NCBI GenBank assembly: GCA_947493175.1
Contig: CANLQD010000004.1
Span: forward strand, 62,001-126,000
DNA: 64,000 bases
Origin: an uncultured Flavobacteriaceae bacterium
Lineage (GTDB): Bacteria > Bacteroidota > Bacteroidia > Flavobacteriales > Flavobacteriaceae
Direction: 5' to 3'
How positions within the stretch are numbered: position 1 is the stretch's first letter; every line of letters starts with the position of its first letter. Both the position numbers and the translations under genes were made by a program. This document shows positions 9,065 through 18,600 of the stretch, in pieces. The notes beneath the pieces are model-generated. The model worked only from the letters and a program-made list of their open reading frames with translations. It ran no database searches and had not been told where the DNA came from.

Positions 9065-10054
9065 TTATCCCATGAGTTTTACTGCATCTTTTGCAAAGTA
9101 ACTGGCAATGATATTGGCACCGGCCCTTTTAATAGCAATGAGCTGTTCCATCATAACTGAGTCATGATCGAGCCATCCTTTTTCTGCTGCCGCCTTTAGC
9201 ATGGCATACTCGCCACTTACCTGATATACGGCAACAGGGACTTCTACTTCATTTCTTATTTCCCGAACGATGTCTAGATAGCACAAGCCTGGTTTTACCA
9301 TCACAATATCTGCCCCCTCATCAATATCGGCCTGCGTTTCGGTTAGCGCCTCAAAGCGGTTGGCCGAGTCCATTTGATAGGTTTTTTTATCCTTGGGTAC
9401 ATTTTTCATATCTACAGGTGCCGAATCCAAGGCATCCCGAAACGGACCGTAGAAGGCACTGGCATATTTGGCACTGTAGCTCATGATACCGGTATTTGTG
9501 AAGCCTTCATCTTCCAAGGCTTCCCGAATGGTAAGAATACGTCCGTCCATCATATCACTGGGGGCTACAAAATCGGCCCCGGCCTTAGCATGTGATATAC
9601 TCACCTCCGCCAATAGCTCGGCCGTTTCGTCGTTCAGTATTTCTCCATCGTGTACAATACCGTCATGGCCGTACGAAGAATAGGGGTCTAGAGCTACGTC
9701 GGTCATCACCAGCATTTCCGGACAGGTATTTTTAATGGTTTGTACGGCACGTTGCATCAATCCGTTATCGTTCAAAGCTTCCGTACCCTTGTTATCCTTT
9801 AACGCATCCGGTACTTTTACGAATAAGAGCACCGCACAAAGTCCCATATTCCAAAGCTCCTTGACCTCTGTTTCCAAATAATCCAAACTCAGCCGATAGT
9901 AATCGGGCATCGAGGGGATTTCTTCTTTGACCCCTTTTCCTTCTACAACGAATAAAGGTACCAGAAAGTCGCTTGGTGTTACAATGGTTTCACGCACTAA
10001 ATGACGAATAGCATCGTTAGTTCTAAGTCTGCGGTTTCTTCGTAAAGGGTACAT
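9065..10054 (-). CDS. hemB: Delta-aminolevulinic acid dehydratase (porphobilinogen synthase)
   Basis: A 329-aa cytoplasmic enzyme that joins two 5-aminolevulinate molecules to porphobilinogen in tetrapyrrole synthesis. The Schiff-base lysines are visible as Lys196 in SYSAKYAS and Lys254 in MVKPG. The metal site region reads TDVALDPYSSYGHDG (about 118-132), so the zinc cysteines of the DVCLC type are replaced by Ala and Asp; this is the known magnesium/potassium-dependent variant. It is divergent from the helicase gene. The haem/siroheme products link it to hemF at 14.6 kb and to the methyltransferase at the right edge. Confidence 0.96.
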   Translation of the reverse strand: MYPLRRNRRLRTNDAIRHLVRETIVTPSDFLVPLFVVEGKGVKEEIPSMPDYYRLSLDYLETEVKELWNMGLCAVLLFVKVPDALKDNKGTEALNDNGLMQRAVQTIKNTCPEMLVMTDVALDPYSSYGHDGIVHDGEILNDETAELLAEVSISHAKAGADFVAPSDMMDGRILTIREALEDEGFTNTGIMSYSAKYASAFYGPFRDALDSAPVDMKNVPKDKKTYQMDSANRFEALTETQADIDEGADIVMVKPGLCYLDIVREIRNEVEVPVAVYQVSGEYAMLKAAAEKGWLDHDSVMMEQLIAIKRAGANIIASYFAKDAVKLMG

Positions 10055-10151
10055 AAGATGGGCCTATTTTTGAGATGCTAAAGGTACTTATACCATTTCA
10101 AAATTAAAATGGTATAATAATCTGTCTAAAATACTGAAATCCGATCAGCTC

Positions 10152-12791
10152 TTGAACGAACTAAAAGAACATCTTGCCTTTAAATTCAGCTGGCGCGATT
10201 ACCAACAGCGTTTTCTTGATCATTTTCAGGAGCACATACGGGATAACCACTTACATGTAGTGGCGCCTCCCGGATCGGGCAAGACTATTTTGGGCCTGGA
10301 AATGGTGCGTCGCGTGAACAAACCGACCTTGATACTGTCACCGACCTTAACCATTCGAAACCAATGGCAAAGTAGACTACAAAGTTTTTTCTTGGAGCAT
10401 ACTAGTTTTGAAGGGTATACATTGGATATTAAAAGCCCGCGGGTGCTCACTTTTTCGACCTATCAATCCTTACATGCCTTGGATAAGGCGCTCTCTGAAA
10501 CACAAAAAACGCTGGTCGACTACATTCAAGAACATGGCATACGCACCCTCGTATTGGACGAGGCGCACCACTTAAAAAATGAATGGTGGAAAAGTCTTTT
10601 TGCGTTGAAACAAATCGATGATGTCATGGTCATTGCCCTGACCGCCACCCCACCGTATGATAGCACTACCCAGGAATTGAAGAAGTATTTTGAACTCTGT
10701 GGTGCAATAGACGACGAAATTGCGGTACCTGATTTGGTGAAGAACGGGGACCTATGCCCGCATCAAGACTTTGTTTATTTTTCCAAACCTGCCGAAGCCC
10801 AAATCAGGTATATTGTTACCTACCGGGAACAGATAATGGCCTTTACGTCCGCACTTCAGAAAGACGCTGATTTTCTGGATGTGTTGTTAAAACATCCTGT
10901 TTACGCCCATACCGAGGAATCGTTGGAAGCACTGTATCAAAACCCGAGTTTCTTCTCTGCTATTTTGATTTTTTTAAAGTCAGCCGATTATCCGGTGGAT
11001 AAGAAAAAACTACGGTTTTTAGGTTTTAGCGGAAGCGATATTGTGTTCCCAAGTCTCACCTACGACTGGCTCGAAATCTTGTTACAGGAACTTCTGGTAG
11101 CACAAAGACTTGCTTTGACAGCTTATGAAACTAAATTGAAGGCAATCGAAAAGGAGCTGGCCCGAATCGGCGTTTATGAAAGAAAACGAGTGAATTTTAT
11201 AGGTGATGAACAACTTTACCGCTCGTTGGCGAATAGCCCTTCGAAGCTTCAAAGCATTACCGAAATTTTAAAAGGAGAGCGTGAGCATCTGGGCAATGAA
11301 TTAAAGGCGGTAGTGCTAACGGATTTCATTCGAAAAGAGTTTTTGGAATTTTCAGGAACGGATACGGAGCCACTGAATAAATTAGGGGTGGTCTCCATTT
11401 TTCAGTATGTTCGAACGCAAACCGATTTCAAGCAAGATATCGCGGTACTTACCGGTTCGCTGGTGCTATTGCATAACAGCGCCTTATCTGAGTTTGAACG
11501 GCAATTATCGGAAGCTTCGTTTAGTTCCACTCCACTGACGTCAGACCCAGAATATGTTATATTAAACTCCTTCGGTTCCCTGAAGAACCGGGTTGTAGCT
11601 GCCATGACGGCGCTTTTCGAACAAGGGGCAATTAAAATACTTATTGGTACAAAATCTTTATTGGGAGAAGGCTGGGACGCACCGGCCATGAATACCTTGA
11701 TCTTAGCTTCTTATGTAGGATCGTTCGTCTCCTCGAACCAAATGCGGGGAAGAGCCATTCGAATCGATAGCAAAACAGCGGGGAAAACAGGAAACATTTG
11801 GCATTTGGCCTGTATGGATCCAACGGTGAAAGATGGCGGTAAGGATTTGGAAAAACTAAAACGACGTTTCGAAGCTTTTTCCGGAGTCTCGGCAAGGGGA
11901 ACTACCTATATCGAAAACGGACTGGAACGACTTCAGTTGCCTACAATATATGATGTAAATACCGATTTAGGGGCAATGAACCACCAGACGCTATTATTGG
12001 CCGCCGAACGGGAACAATTAAAAGCACGTTGGCTCGATGCTATTTCAAAAGGGAGTGTTCTCATTCGGGAAGTTAAATTGCCCTATTTCGGTAAGGTACC
12101 CTATCAAGAAGCTAAAAAACTTCGCTGGGGCAATGCTTCTAGATTCTTAATTTTAGAAGTGGTGACCGGTGTTGGACTGCTTTTTCCCGAGTTTTTGGCA
12201 AAGCATATAGGTACTCTTTTAGGTAAAGGTGTTTTTCAGTTCATATACTTATTTTTAGTAGCGGTATTGATCGGCTTCGCGCCGAAAACGTATAAAGCCT
12301 TGAAGCTCTACCTAACTTTTGGTGATACCTATAAAAAAACCAAAAAGATTGCAGCGGCCTTGTTAGCAATGCTTTACGAAAAGAAACTGGTTCACACACC
12401 TATTTCAGAGGTGTCGATTGTCTCGGAACAAGAATTTAATGGTGCTTTTGTATGTTATTTACAGGGAGCTACGAATGCGGAAAGCAGTCTATTCGTAAAC
12501 CTTCTGGCAGAAGTATTGGCCCCTATTGAAAATCCACGTTATTTACTGGTATACCGACATTGGATAAAGCGGTATTGGGGCATGCGAAATTATTACGTGG
12601 TACCTGCAATTTTTGGCAAACGAAAGAAAGATGCCCAGTTGTTTCACCGCTATTGGAAGAAACATGTAAATAATTCAAGGCTGTTGTACACCAGAACGGT
12701 CATCGGAAGAAAAGAATTATTAAAAGCCCGACTTTCCCATGTCGTTTACCAGTTCAAAGAAGTCTCCAAAAAGGCGATTACCTGGAAGTAA
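10152..12791 (+). CDS. DEAH-box superfamily 2 helicase with internal membrane-like hairpin
   Basis: A large (879 aa) superfamily 2 helicase/ATPase. Walker A GSGKT lies at residues 41-45, the DEAH box in LDEAHH near 136, motif III as TATPP near 162, and motif VI as QMRGRAIR near 530. Between about 658 and 722 there are two hydrophobic stretches, the second a convincing membrane-length segment (VFQFIYLFLVAVLIGFAP), which is unusual for a helicase. About 150 polar residues follow. The best start is a TTG at 10152; no in-frame ATG lies close upstream. It is divergent from hemB. Target (DNA or RNA) is unknown. Confidence 0.8.
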   Translation: MNELKEHLAFKFSWRDYQQRFLDHFQEHIRDNHLHVVAPPGSGKTILGLEMVRRVNKPTLILSPTLTIRNQWQSRLQSFFLEHTSFEGYTLDIKSPRVLTFSTYQSLHALDKALSETQKTLVDYIQEHGIRTLVLDEAHHLKNEWWKSLFALKQIDDVMVIALTATPPYDSTTQELKKYFELCGAIDDEIAVPDLVKNGDLCPHQDFVYFSKPAEAQIRYIVTYREQIMAFTSALQKDADFLDVLLKHPVYAHTEESLEALYQNPSFFSAILIFLKSADYPVDKKKLRFLGFSGSDIVFPSLTYDWLEILLQELLVAQRLALTAYETKLKAIEKELARIGVYERKRVNFIGDEQLYRSLANSPSKLQSITEILKGEREHLGNELKAVVLTDFIRKEFLEFSGTDTEPLNKLGVVSIFQYVRTQTDFKQDIAVLTGSLVLLHNSALSEFERQLSEASFSSTPLTSDPEYVILNSFGSLKNRVVAAMTALFEQGAIKILIGTKSLLGEGWDAPAMNTLILASYVGSFVSSNQMRGRAIRIDSKTAGKTGNIWHLACMDPTVKDGGKDLEKLKRRFEAFSGVSARGTTYIENGLERLQLPTIYDVNTDLGAMNHQTLLLAAEREQLKARWLDAISKGSVLIREVKLPYFGKVPYQEAKKLRWGNASRFLILEVVTGVGLLFPEFLAKHIGTLLGKGVFQFIYLFLVAVLIGFAPKTYKALKLYLTFGDTYKKTKKIAAALLAMLYEKKLVHTPISEVSIVSEQEFNGAFVCYLQGATNAESSLFVNLLAEVLAPIENPRYLLVYRHWIKRYWGMRNYYVVPAIFGKRKKDAQLFHRYWKKHVNNSRLLYTRTVIGRKELLKARLSHVVYQFKEVSKKAITWK

Positions 12792-12842
12792 TAGCCTATT
12801 TGGATATTGTTTGTTGTTCATTGCACAGATGTAGGATAGCTC

Positions 12843-13478
12843 TCAGTGCGTTGTGGATAGCTCTTTTCGACATTCGATGCTGTTTTTTAATGCAATCCCT
12901 AAATTTTTATCGGCCCACAAATGCAAATCACCCTCAATAGTCAATGGATTTTCACCATGATCAATATAGGTTTTGATCGAGTTGATCAATGGGTCTTCAA
13001 AGCCATTAATCTTCAAAATAGATTGCCCTCCAGGAACGGTATAACCCCCTTCGTAATCGTAACAGCTTATTAAAACTTGATCTCCGGTGGTAAGTCCCGA
13101 TTCGTAGAAGCAATCAGTGGTAATGTATTGTTGAGACGCATATGTTTGTGTGCCCAACGCCTTGATTTTAAAAACTTTTTCAATTTTGATGACGCCTTTT
13201 TGGGAAGTGTACAAGGGACCAGGATTGTCGTTTGGGTTTTTCAGTTCTGTAAGGGTGCCTATGAGGACTAGGGAAAGTTCCTCACCACACAGACCTATAA
13301 ACGGACCCGATTCGGGCCACCAATAGGTGTAGCCGACGTTCAGGGTATCTTGAGTGAATTCAACGTGGATATCGCTCTTGGCCTTTTTACCGATTTCGCA
13401 GGAAGAAAGGAACAACGCCATCACGATAAAAATAGCCTGCGTTTTTAAAAAACACCTTGCGTCGTTATTTTGTATCAT
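12843..13478 (-). CDS. Hypothetical lipoprotein
   Basis: A 211-aa lipoprotein with lipobox LSSC (Cys27). Starting at the ATG at 13478 gives a compact signal peptide; longer versions run further into the upstream gene. The mature part has several Cys residues and an OB/beta-rich look (GVIKIEKVFKIKALG, TTGDQVLISCYDYEG), reminiscent of the TIMP-like proteins of Bacteroidota, but I do not recognise it firmly. Its start overlaps the end of the 13465-14586 gene by 14 bp, so the two are likely cotranscribed. Confidence 0.6.
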   Translation of the reverse strand: MIQNNDARCFLKTQAIFIVMALFLSSCEIGKKAKSDIHVEFTQDTLNVGYTYWWPESGPFIGLCGEELSLVLIGTLTELKNPNDNPGPLYTSQKGVIKIEKVFKIKALGTQTYASQQYITTDCFYESGLTTGDQVLISCYDYEGGYTVPGGQSILKINGFEDPLINSIKTYIDHGENPLTIEGDLHLWADKNLGIALKNSIECRKELSTTH

Positions 13479-14586
13479 GGATCGGGTTGGCATAAATAGT
13501 TCCAAAAGTGACATCGGTATGGTGTGCGAGTAATAAACAGGAACCTGCTAGTTGTGGTTTTTTGGAAACTTCAATGGCACTAAAATCCCATTGTTCCGGT
13601 TCGGTGGTATCGGCTTCCCAGAGCTTTACCGAATATTTTGTTTCTGTATCCGATAAATCTTCCACGCGGTGTTTTATACTGTATACTTTACCCTCGATTA
13701 AATTACGATACTCCGACTTCGGTTGCTCCTCATAGAAATTTTCGCCATCAAATATACGCCACCGACAGTCTTTGTAACCATCGGTAATTCTGAACTCCGA
13801 GGTTGCCCCTAGCGGAAACCATTTACGATTCGGCTGTAGGCTGTCCTGATCATGTCCGGGCCATCTAGAAGCGATTGCTACATGGGACACATTGTAGGTC
13901 GGCGGCCCTTCTTTGGGTGGATTGTAACCATGGAAGGTCACGGTGGTCGTCACCTCATAATTGCGCCATGTAGCATCTCCGAACGCCAATACCCGGTCGT
14001 AGAATACATCTTTGGTACGGATTCCTTCGGAGGTTAGTTCCCAATGCCCGTCGACTACCTGTACCGCACCCTGAATATTCCGGACTTTGGCCCAATCTAT
14101 TTTATAAGGTAGGGGCCAGTTGGTTTCTGGTTGGTAATGCACTACAATTTTCCTTGATTGCAATAAACGGCTGTTTTTCTCGACTTGTATTTCTACCGTA
14201 TTGGCACCCTTTTTAAGTTGATTACGATCAATTTCTATATTGAAGTCTCCTGTCTTATGAAGCCGATGAAGGTCGGGACCAAGGGTTAATGGATACAGCT
14301 GCCCTGAGCCATTCAAGATAAAATAGGCGTTGACCAATTGATTGTTGGAATGGATGTTTCCCAAAATATTGATTTGTTTTTGGGGGTGGCCTACTGCTCC
14401 AAAAGTTTGCTCGTCTCCATACCAAATTGATATTTCAACTTGGGCGGTCGAAATACTCTTTTTTTCATTTTTGCAGGCGCCTAACAAGAATACACAGATC
14501 CCCAAAAAGAGCAAAACCCAAACAGAACGTAGGGCGCTTCTAAAGAGTATGATTTGTTTTAGGTAAGATGCAAGATGGTACATCAT
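13465..14586 (-). CDS. Lipoprotein with a LamG-like (concanavalin fold) domain
   Basis: A 373-aa protein anchored by the lipobox LGAC (Cys38) after a single hydrophobic helix. The first third of the mature part looks like an Ig/FN3-type beta domain (residues about 45-150). From about 180 the pattern (DGHWELTSEGIRT, YEVTTTVTFHG, FRITDG, YSIKHRVE, VKLWEADTTEPEQW) is typical of concanavalin-like LamG domains used for binding sugars or proteins. No catalytic residues are evident. It starts 33 bp after hemF and overlaps the next lipoprotein, suggesting hemF and both lipoproteins share a transcript. Confidence 0.65.
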   Translation of the reverse strand: MMYHLASYLKQIILFRSALRSVWVLLFLGICVFLLGACKNEKKSISTAQVEISIWYGDEQTFGAVGHPQKQINILGNIHSNNQLVNAYFILNGSGQLYPLTLGPDLHRLHKTGDFNIEIDRNQLKKGANTVEIQVEKNSRLLQSRKIVVHYQPETNWPLPYKIDWAKVRNIQGAVQVVDGHWELTSEGIRTKDVFYDRVLAFGDATWRNYEVTTTVTFHGYNPPKEGPPTYNVSHVAIASRWPGHDQDSLQPNRKWFPLGATSEFRITDGYKDCRWRIFDGENFYEEQPKSEYRNLIEGKVYSIKHRVEDLSDTETKYSVKLWEADTTEPEQWDFSAIEVSKKPQLAGSCLLLAHHTDVTFGTIYANPIHDTK

Positions 14587-14619
14587 ATGAATTTTACTGA
14601 AAAGATAACCAAATAATGC

Positions 14620-15522
14620 CTAAACCCAATCGATGGGATGTTGAAGTATCGTTACTAACTTTTCCTCTTCGGTTCCTTCTTCCGGATGATGGTCATAGCG
14701 CCACTGAACGTGTGGAGGCAGGCTCATTAAAATGCTTTCGATGCGTCCGTTGGTTTTTAGACCGAACAAGGTGCCTTTGTCGTGTACTAGATTGAACTCC
14801 ACGTAGCGCCCCCTTCGTATCTCTTGCCAATCTCTTTGCTGTTGGGTATAGGGAAGGTTTTTCCTTTTTATAACAATTGGTATATAAGCGTCTAAAAAAC
14901 TATTGCCTACCTCGGTCACGAAATCATACCAGTTTTGCATGGTCGTTTCTTCCGATACCTTGCAATAGTCAAAGAAGAGTCCACCTACACCCCTTGCTTC
15001 CTTGCGGTGTGCATTCCAAAAATAGGCATCGCATTTCTTTTTGTAGGTAGCATAGAAATCAGGATGATGGGCATCGCAGGCTCTTTTGCAAACACTGTGA
15101 AAGTGTTTTGCATCTTCATCGAACAAATAATAGGGCGTCAAATCTTGTCCGCCTCCGAACCACTGGTCTACGATGTTGCCTTTTTGGTCGTACATTTCAA
15201 AATACCGCCAGTTAGCATGTACGGTGGGTACCATAGGATTTTTGGGATGTAGTACAAGGCTGAGGCCGCAAGCGAAGAAATCTGCATCTTCAACTCCGAA
15301 ATAGCTTTGCATACTAGGTGGTAGTTCACCGTGTACGGCAGAAATGTTTACCCCGCCTTTTTCAAAGACAGCACCGTTTTCAATAACCCTGGAGCGACCT
15401 CCGCCTCCTTCCTGTCGTTCCCAAAGATCTTCTCGGAAGGTAGCGGTACCATCTACTTCTTCAAGTGTTGAACATATCCTGTCCTGAAGATCTTGGATGT
15501 AACGGTAGAATGGGTCTTTCAT
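14620..15522 (-). CDS. hemF: Oxygen-dependent coproporphyrinogen III oxidase
   Basis: A 300-aa enzyme that oxidatively decarboxylates coproporphyrinogen III to protoporphyrinogen IX using O2. The signature is clear: SRVIENGAVFEKGGVN (about 45-60), HANWRYFE, WWFGGG-type region as QWFGGGQDLTPYY (about 119-131), and the C-terminal GRYVEFNLVHDKGT. The aerobic enzyme points to a mainly aerobic organism. The ATG at 15522 gives the normal family length. It is separated from the GH9 gene by a strong terminator at 15621-15651. Confidence 0.97.
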   Translation of the reverse strand: MKDPFYRYIQDLQDRICSTLEEVDGTATFREDLWERQEGGGGRSRVIENGAVFEKGGVNISAVHGELPPSMQSYFGVEDADFFACGLSLVLHPKNPMVPTVHANWRYFEMYDQKGNIVDQWFGGGQDLTPYYLFDEDAKHFHSVCKRACDAHHPDFYATYKKKCDAYFWNAHRKEARGVGGLFFDYCKVSEETTMQNWYDFVTEVGNSFLDAYIPIVIKRKNLPYTQQQRDWQEIRRGRYVEFNLVHDKGTLFGLKTNGRIESILMSLPPHVQWRYDHHPEEGTEEEKLVTILQHPIDWV

Positions 15523-15620
15523 CGGAAATTTGGAATTCTTTGATTTTAACGCAAAAATACGGAATCACTACTATGTATTGAACTTTCGCTTCAATGCAGA
15601 AAGTTTAAATTACTTCATTA

Positions 15621-15651
15621 AAAACCCCGGCACTTTAAGTACCGGGGTTTT
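15621..15651 (-). terminator. Rho-independent terminator of the large GH9 gene
   Basis: AAAACCCCGG pairs with CCGGGGTTTT around an 11-nt loop. On the minus strand the stem is followed by further T residues, just downstream of the GH9 stop at 15673. Confidence 0.85.
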
Positions 15652-15672
15652 AACAGTAAATGGAACAAGAAG

Positions 15673-18600
15673 TTATTTCTTAACGACCTTGATGGTATGT
15701 TCACCTATTTTTAAAAGATACAGCCCAGTTTCCAACGCACCAATATCGATTCGCTGCGATGTGGACTTTGAAAGATTGCCCAATTTAACGGCACGGCCTA
15801 CTATGTCATATATGGTATAAGACGAGGCGGAAACGTTCCCTTCTATTTGAAGATAGCTTGAGGCGGGATTCGGGAACACCCCAATCGTCAAACTTGCGCT
15901 CGGTAGTTTTGAAACAAGGCCAGCAGCCGTTGCCGGTTCAAAAGACCATCGAGTCCAACTGCCACGCCATGAACTGGGCTGTAACTGTACCGCGTTGTTT
16001 GCTGCGTTTGCAGGTCTGATATGCTTTCCGGTCGCCTTATTGATCAAATAAGAATGGGTTCCGTCATCGGACAAAGATTCGCTCCACTGGGTCCAGTTTC
16101 CATTCCAAGAAACAGGCTTTTGGAGTAAAGACGAACCGTTGTTTCCGTTCATTGGCCTGAAGTATGCATTTGTCTTTTTGTTTTTCAAAAAGTAATATCC
16201 GTTTTCTGCAGGCACTTTTTCCCATAAGAACCAATCGGTGCCGTCGTTTTCGGCCACGATAATCTGGGCGTCCGTTCCTTCCCCGTTGGGTCGCAGATAG
16301 GTTCCGGTCTGTTTGTTACTGATCAATACATAATTCACATTGGTTGGGCATATACTTCCTGATGAAGCCTTTACCGTAGATTGCTCTGTTCCGTTTTCAT
16401 CGGACCAGAATATCTTGGTCGTGTTGGCGCCGTCTATGGTTTCGGTTTCAAAGAAGTTATCACCAGTTGCTGCCATCAATGTGCCGCTTTGGTCGGTTCC
16501 TACCACTTCCCATCGTACTTCTAGATCAAAATCGTTCGAATTGCGGACCCTCCACCTTCTGCTTATATCGGGACTGTCGGAACACAGCGAGGTTAGCAGC
16601 AGATTTTCTATAGTGGGATTTTCGCAAGTAGCACCTCCCGACGCCTTTACGGTAGACTGTTCTTCCCCATTTTCGTTGAACCAGAAGATTTTGGTCGTAT
16701 TGGCACCATCTATCGTTTCTGTTTCAAAAAAGGTATCTCCGGGAACGGCGGTCAAAAGACCTTCCTGATCGGTACCATAAACCTCCCATCGAACGGCAAC
16801 ATCAAAATCGTTCGAGTTTCGAACCCTCCATCTTCTGCTAGTCTCCGGGTCGTTGGAACACATTGAGGTAAGCAATAGGTTTTGTACAGGAATACTTTCG
16901 GATTGTACACTAACATCGGTATTGGGAAATGAGGCGAGTTCGCCGCTCCAATCACCGTTGAAGAGTCTCAGGAATATGATATAGCCGTCCCCTTCACGCA
17001 CACCTTCGGGCACCTCCACATCGAGTGTCACGGTCCCGGCCGTATTGGCGGCCACGGGCTGTGAGGCACCTCCGTTGAGTGCGACCCATTCCCCGGATGA
17101 TGCATCGTATATCCTAAGGAAGATGTTGCCGTCCTCGATGGCTGTATACTCGATGTCGATCGGGGTGGCGGTCCCTGGGGCAAATGTGTCCGGGATGACC
17201 GCCGAGATGCTGTTCTCCGTTGGGGGTTGCACGGGTTGTCCCACGCTTACATTGGTATTGGGGAAACCGGCGAGATTGCCACTATAGTCGGCATTGAAAA
17301 GGTTGAGGAATACGATGTAACCATCACCTTCTCGCGCATCATCCGGTACGGTAACATCGAGTGTAATCGTACCTGAGGTATTACCCGCCACAGGCTGCGA
17401 AGCACCATCGTTCAAGGAGACCCACTCTCCCGATGAGGTGTCAAAAATGTTAATGAAGATGTTGGCATCTTCAAGAGCGCTATACTCAATATCTATTGGG
17501 GTTACGCTACCGGGAGCAAAAATATCGGGAATACTAGCCGAGATACTATTCTCCGTTGGCGGTGTAGCACCTTCTCCTACACTTACACTAGAATTGGGAA
17601 AGGTGGCCAGCGTAGCACTGTAATCCCCACTGAATAGATTGAGAAATACCAAATAATCGTCTCCCTCGCGGGCATCATCAGGAATGGTAATGTCCAAGGT
17701 AACCGTACCACTTGTATTGCCTATAACTGGGGTAGAGGCGCCACTATTGAGTTCTACCCATTCCCCGGAAGAGGTGTCGAAAATATTGATGAAAATGTTG
17801 GCATCTTCCAAGGCGGTGTATGCTATGTCTATCGGTGTTGTACTGCCGGGGGCGAAGGTATCGGGAATAACCGCCGAGATACTGTTCTCGGTAGGTGGTG
17901 TAATGACCTGCCCTACGCTGACCTCAGTATTGGGAAAACTGGCAAGATTTCCACTATAGTCGGCGTTGAAAAGGTTGAGGAATACGATGTAACCATCACC
18001 TTCTCGCGCATCATCCGGTACGGTAACATCGAGTGTAATCGTACCTGAGGTATTACCCGAAACAGGCTGCGAAGCACCATCGTTCAAGGAGACCCACTCT
18101 CCCGATGAGGTGTCAAAAATGTTAATGAAGACGTTGGCATCTTCAAGAGCGCTATACTCAATATCTATTGGGGTTACACTACCGGGAGCAAAAATATCGG
18201 GAATACTAGCCGAGATACTATTCTCCGTTGGCGGTGTAGCACCTTCTCCTACAGTTACACTAGAGTTGGGAAAGGTGGCCAATGTAGCACTATAATCCGC
18301 ATTGAACATATTCAAGAAAACTATATAGTTCCCTCCTTCTCTGGCATCTTCTGGCACCGTAACATCAAGGGTTGCGATACCTGTTGAACCTGCGACCACA
18401 GATTGTGATGAACCATCACCAAGTGCGACCCATTCTCCCGAGGAATCATCGAAAATATTGATAAAGATATTAGCGTCTTCTAAAGCGCTATAGGTAATTT
18501 CTATACCTGTTGTTGTTCCTGGTTCAAAAGAAGTAGGAATCTCAGCGCTAAGACTGTTTTCCGTTGCAGGAGTCGAGGTATCTTCCTTAAATGAAATATT

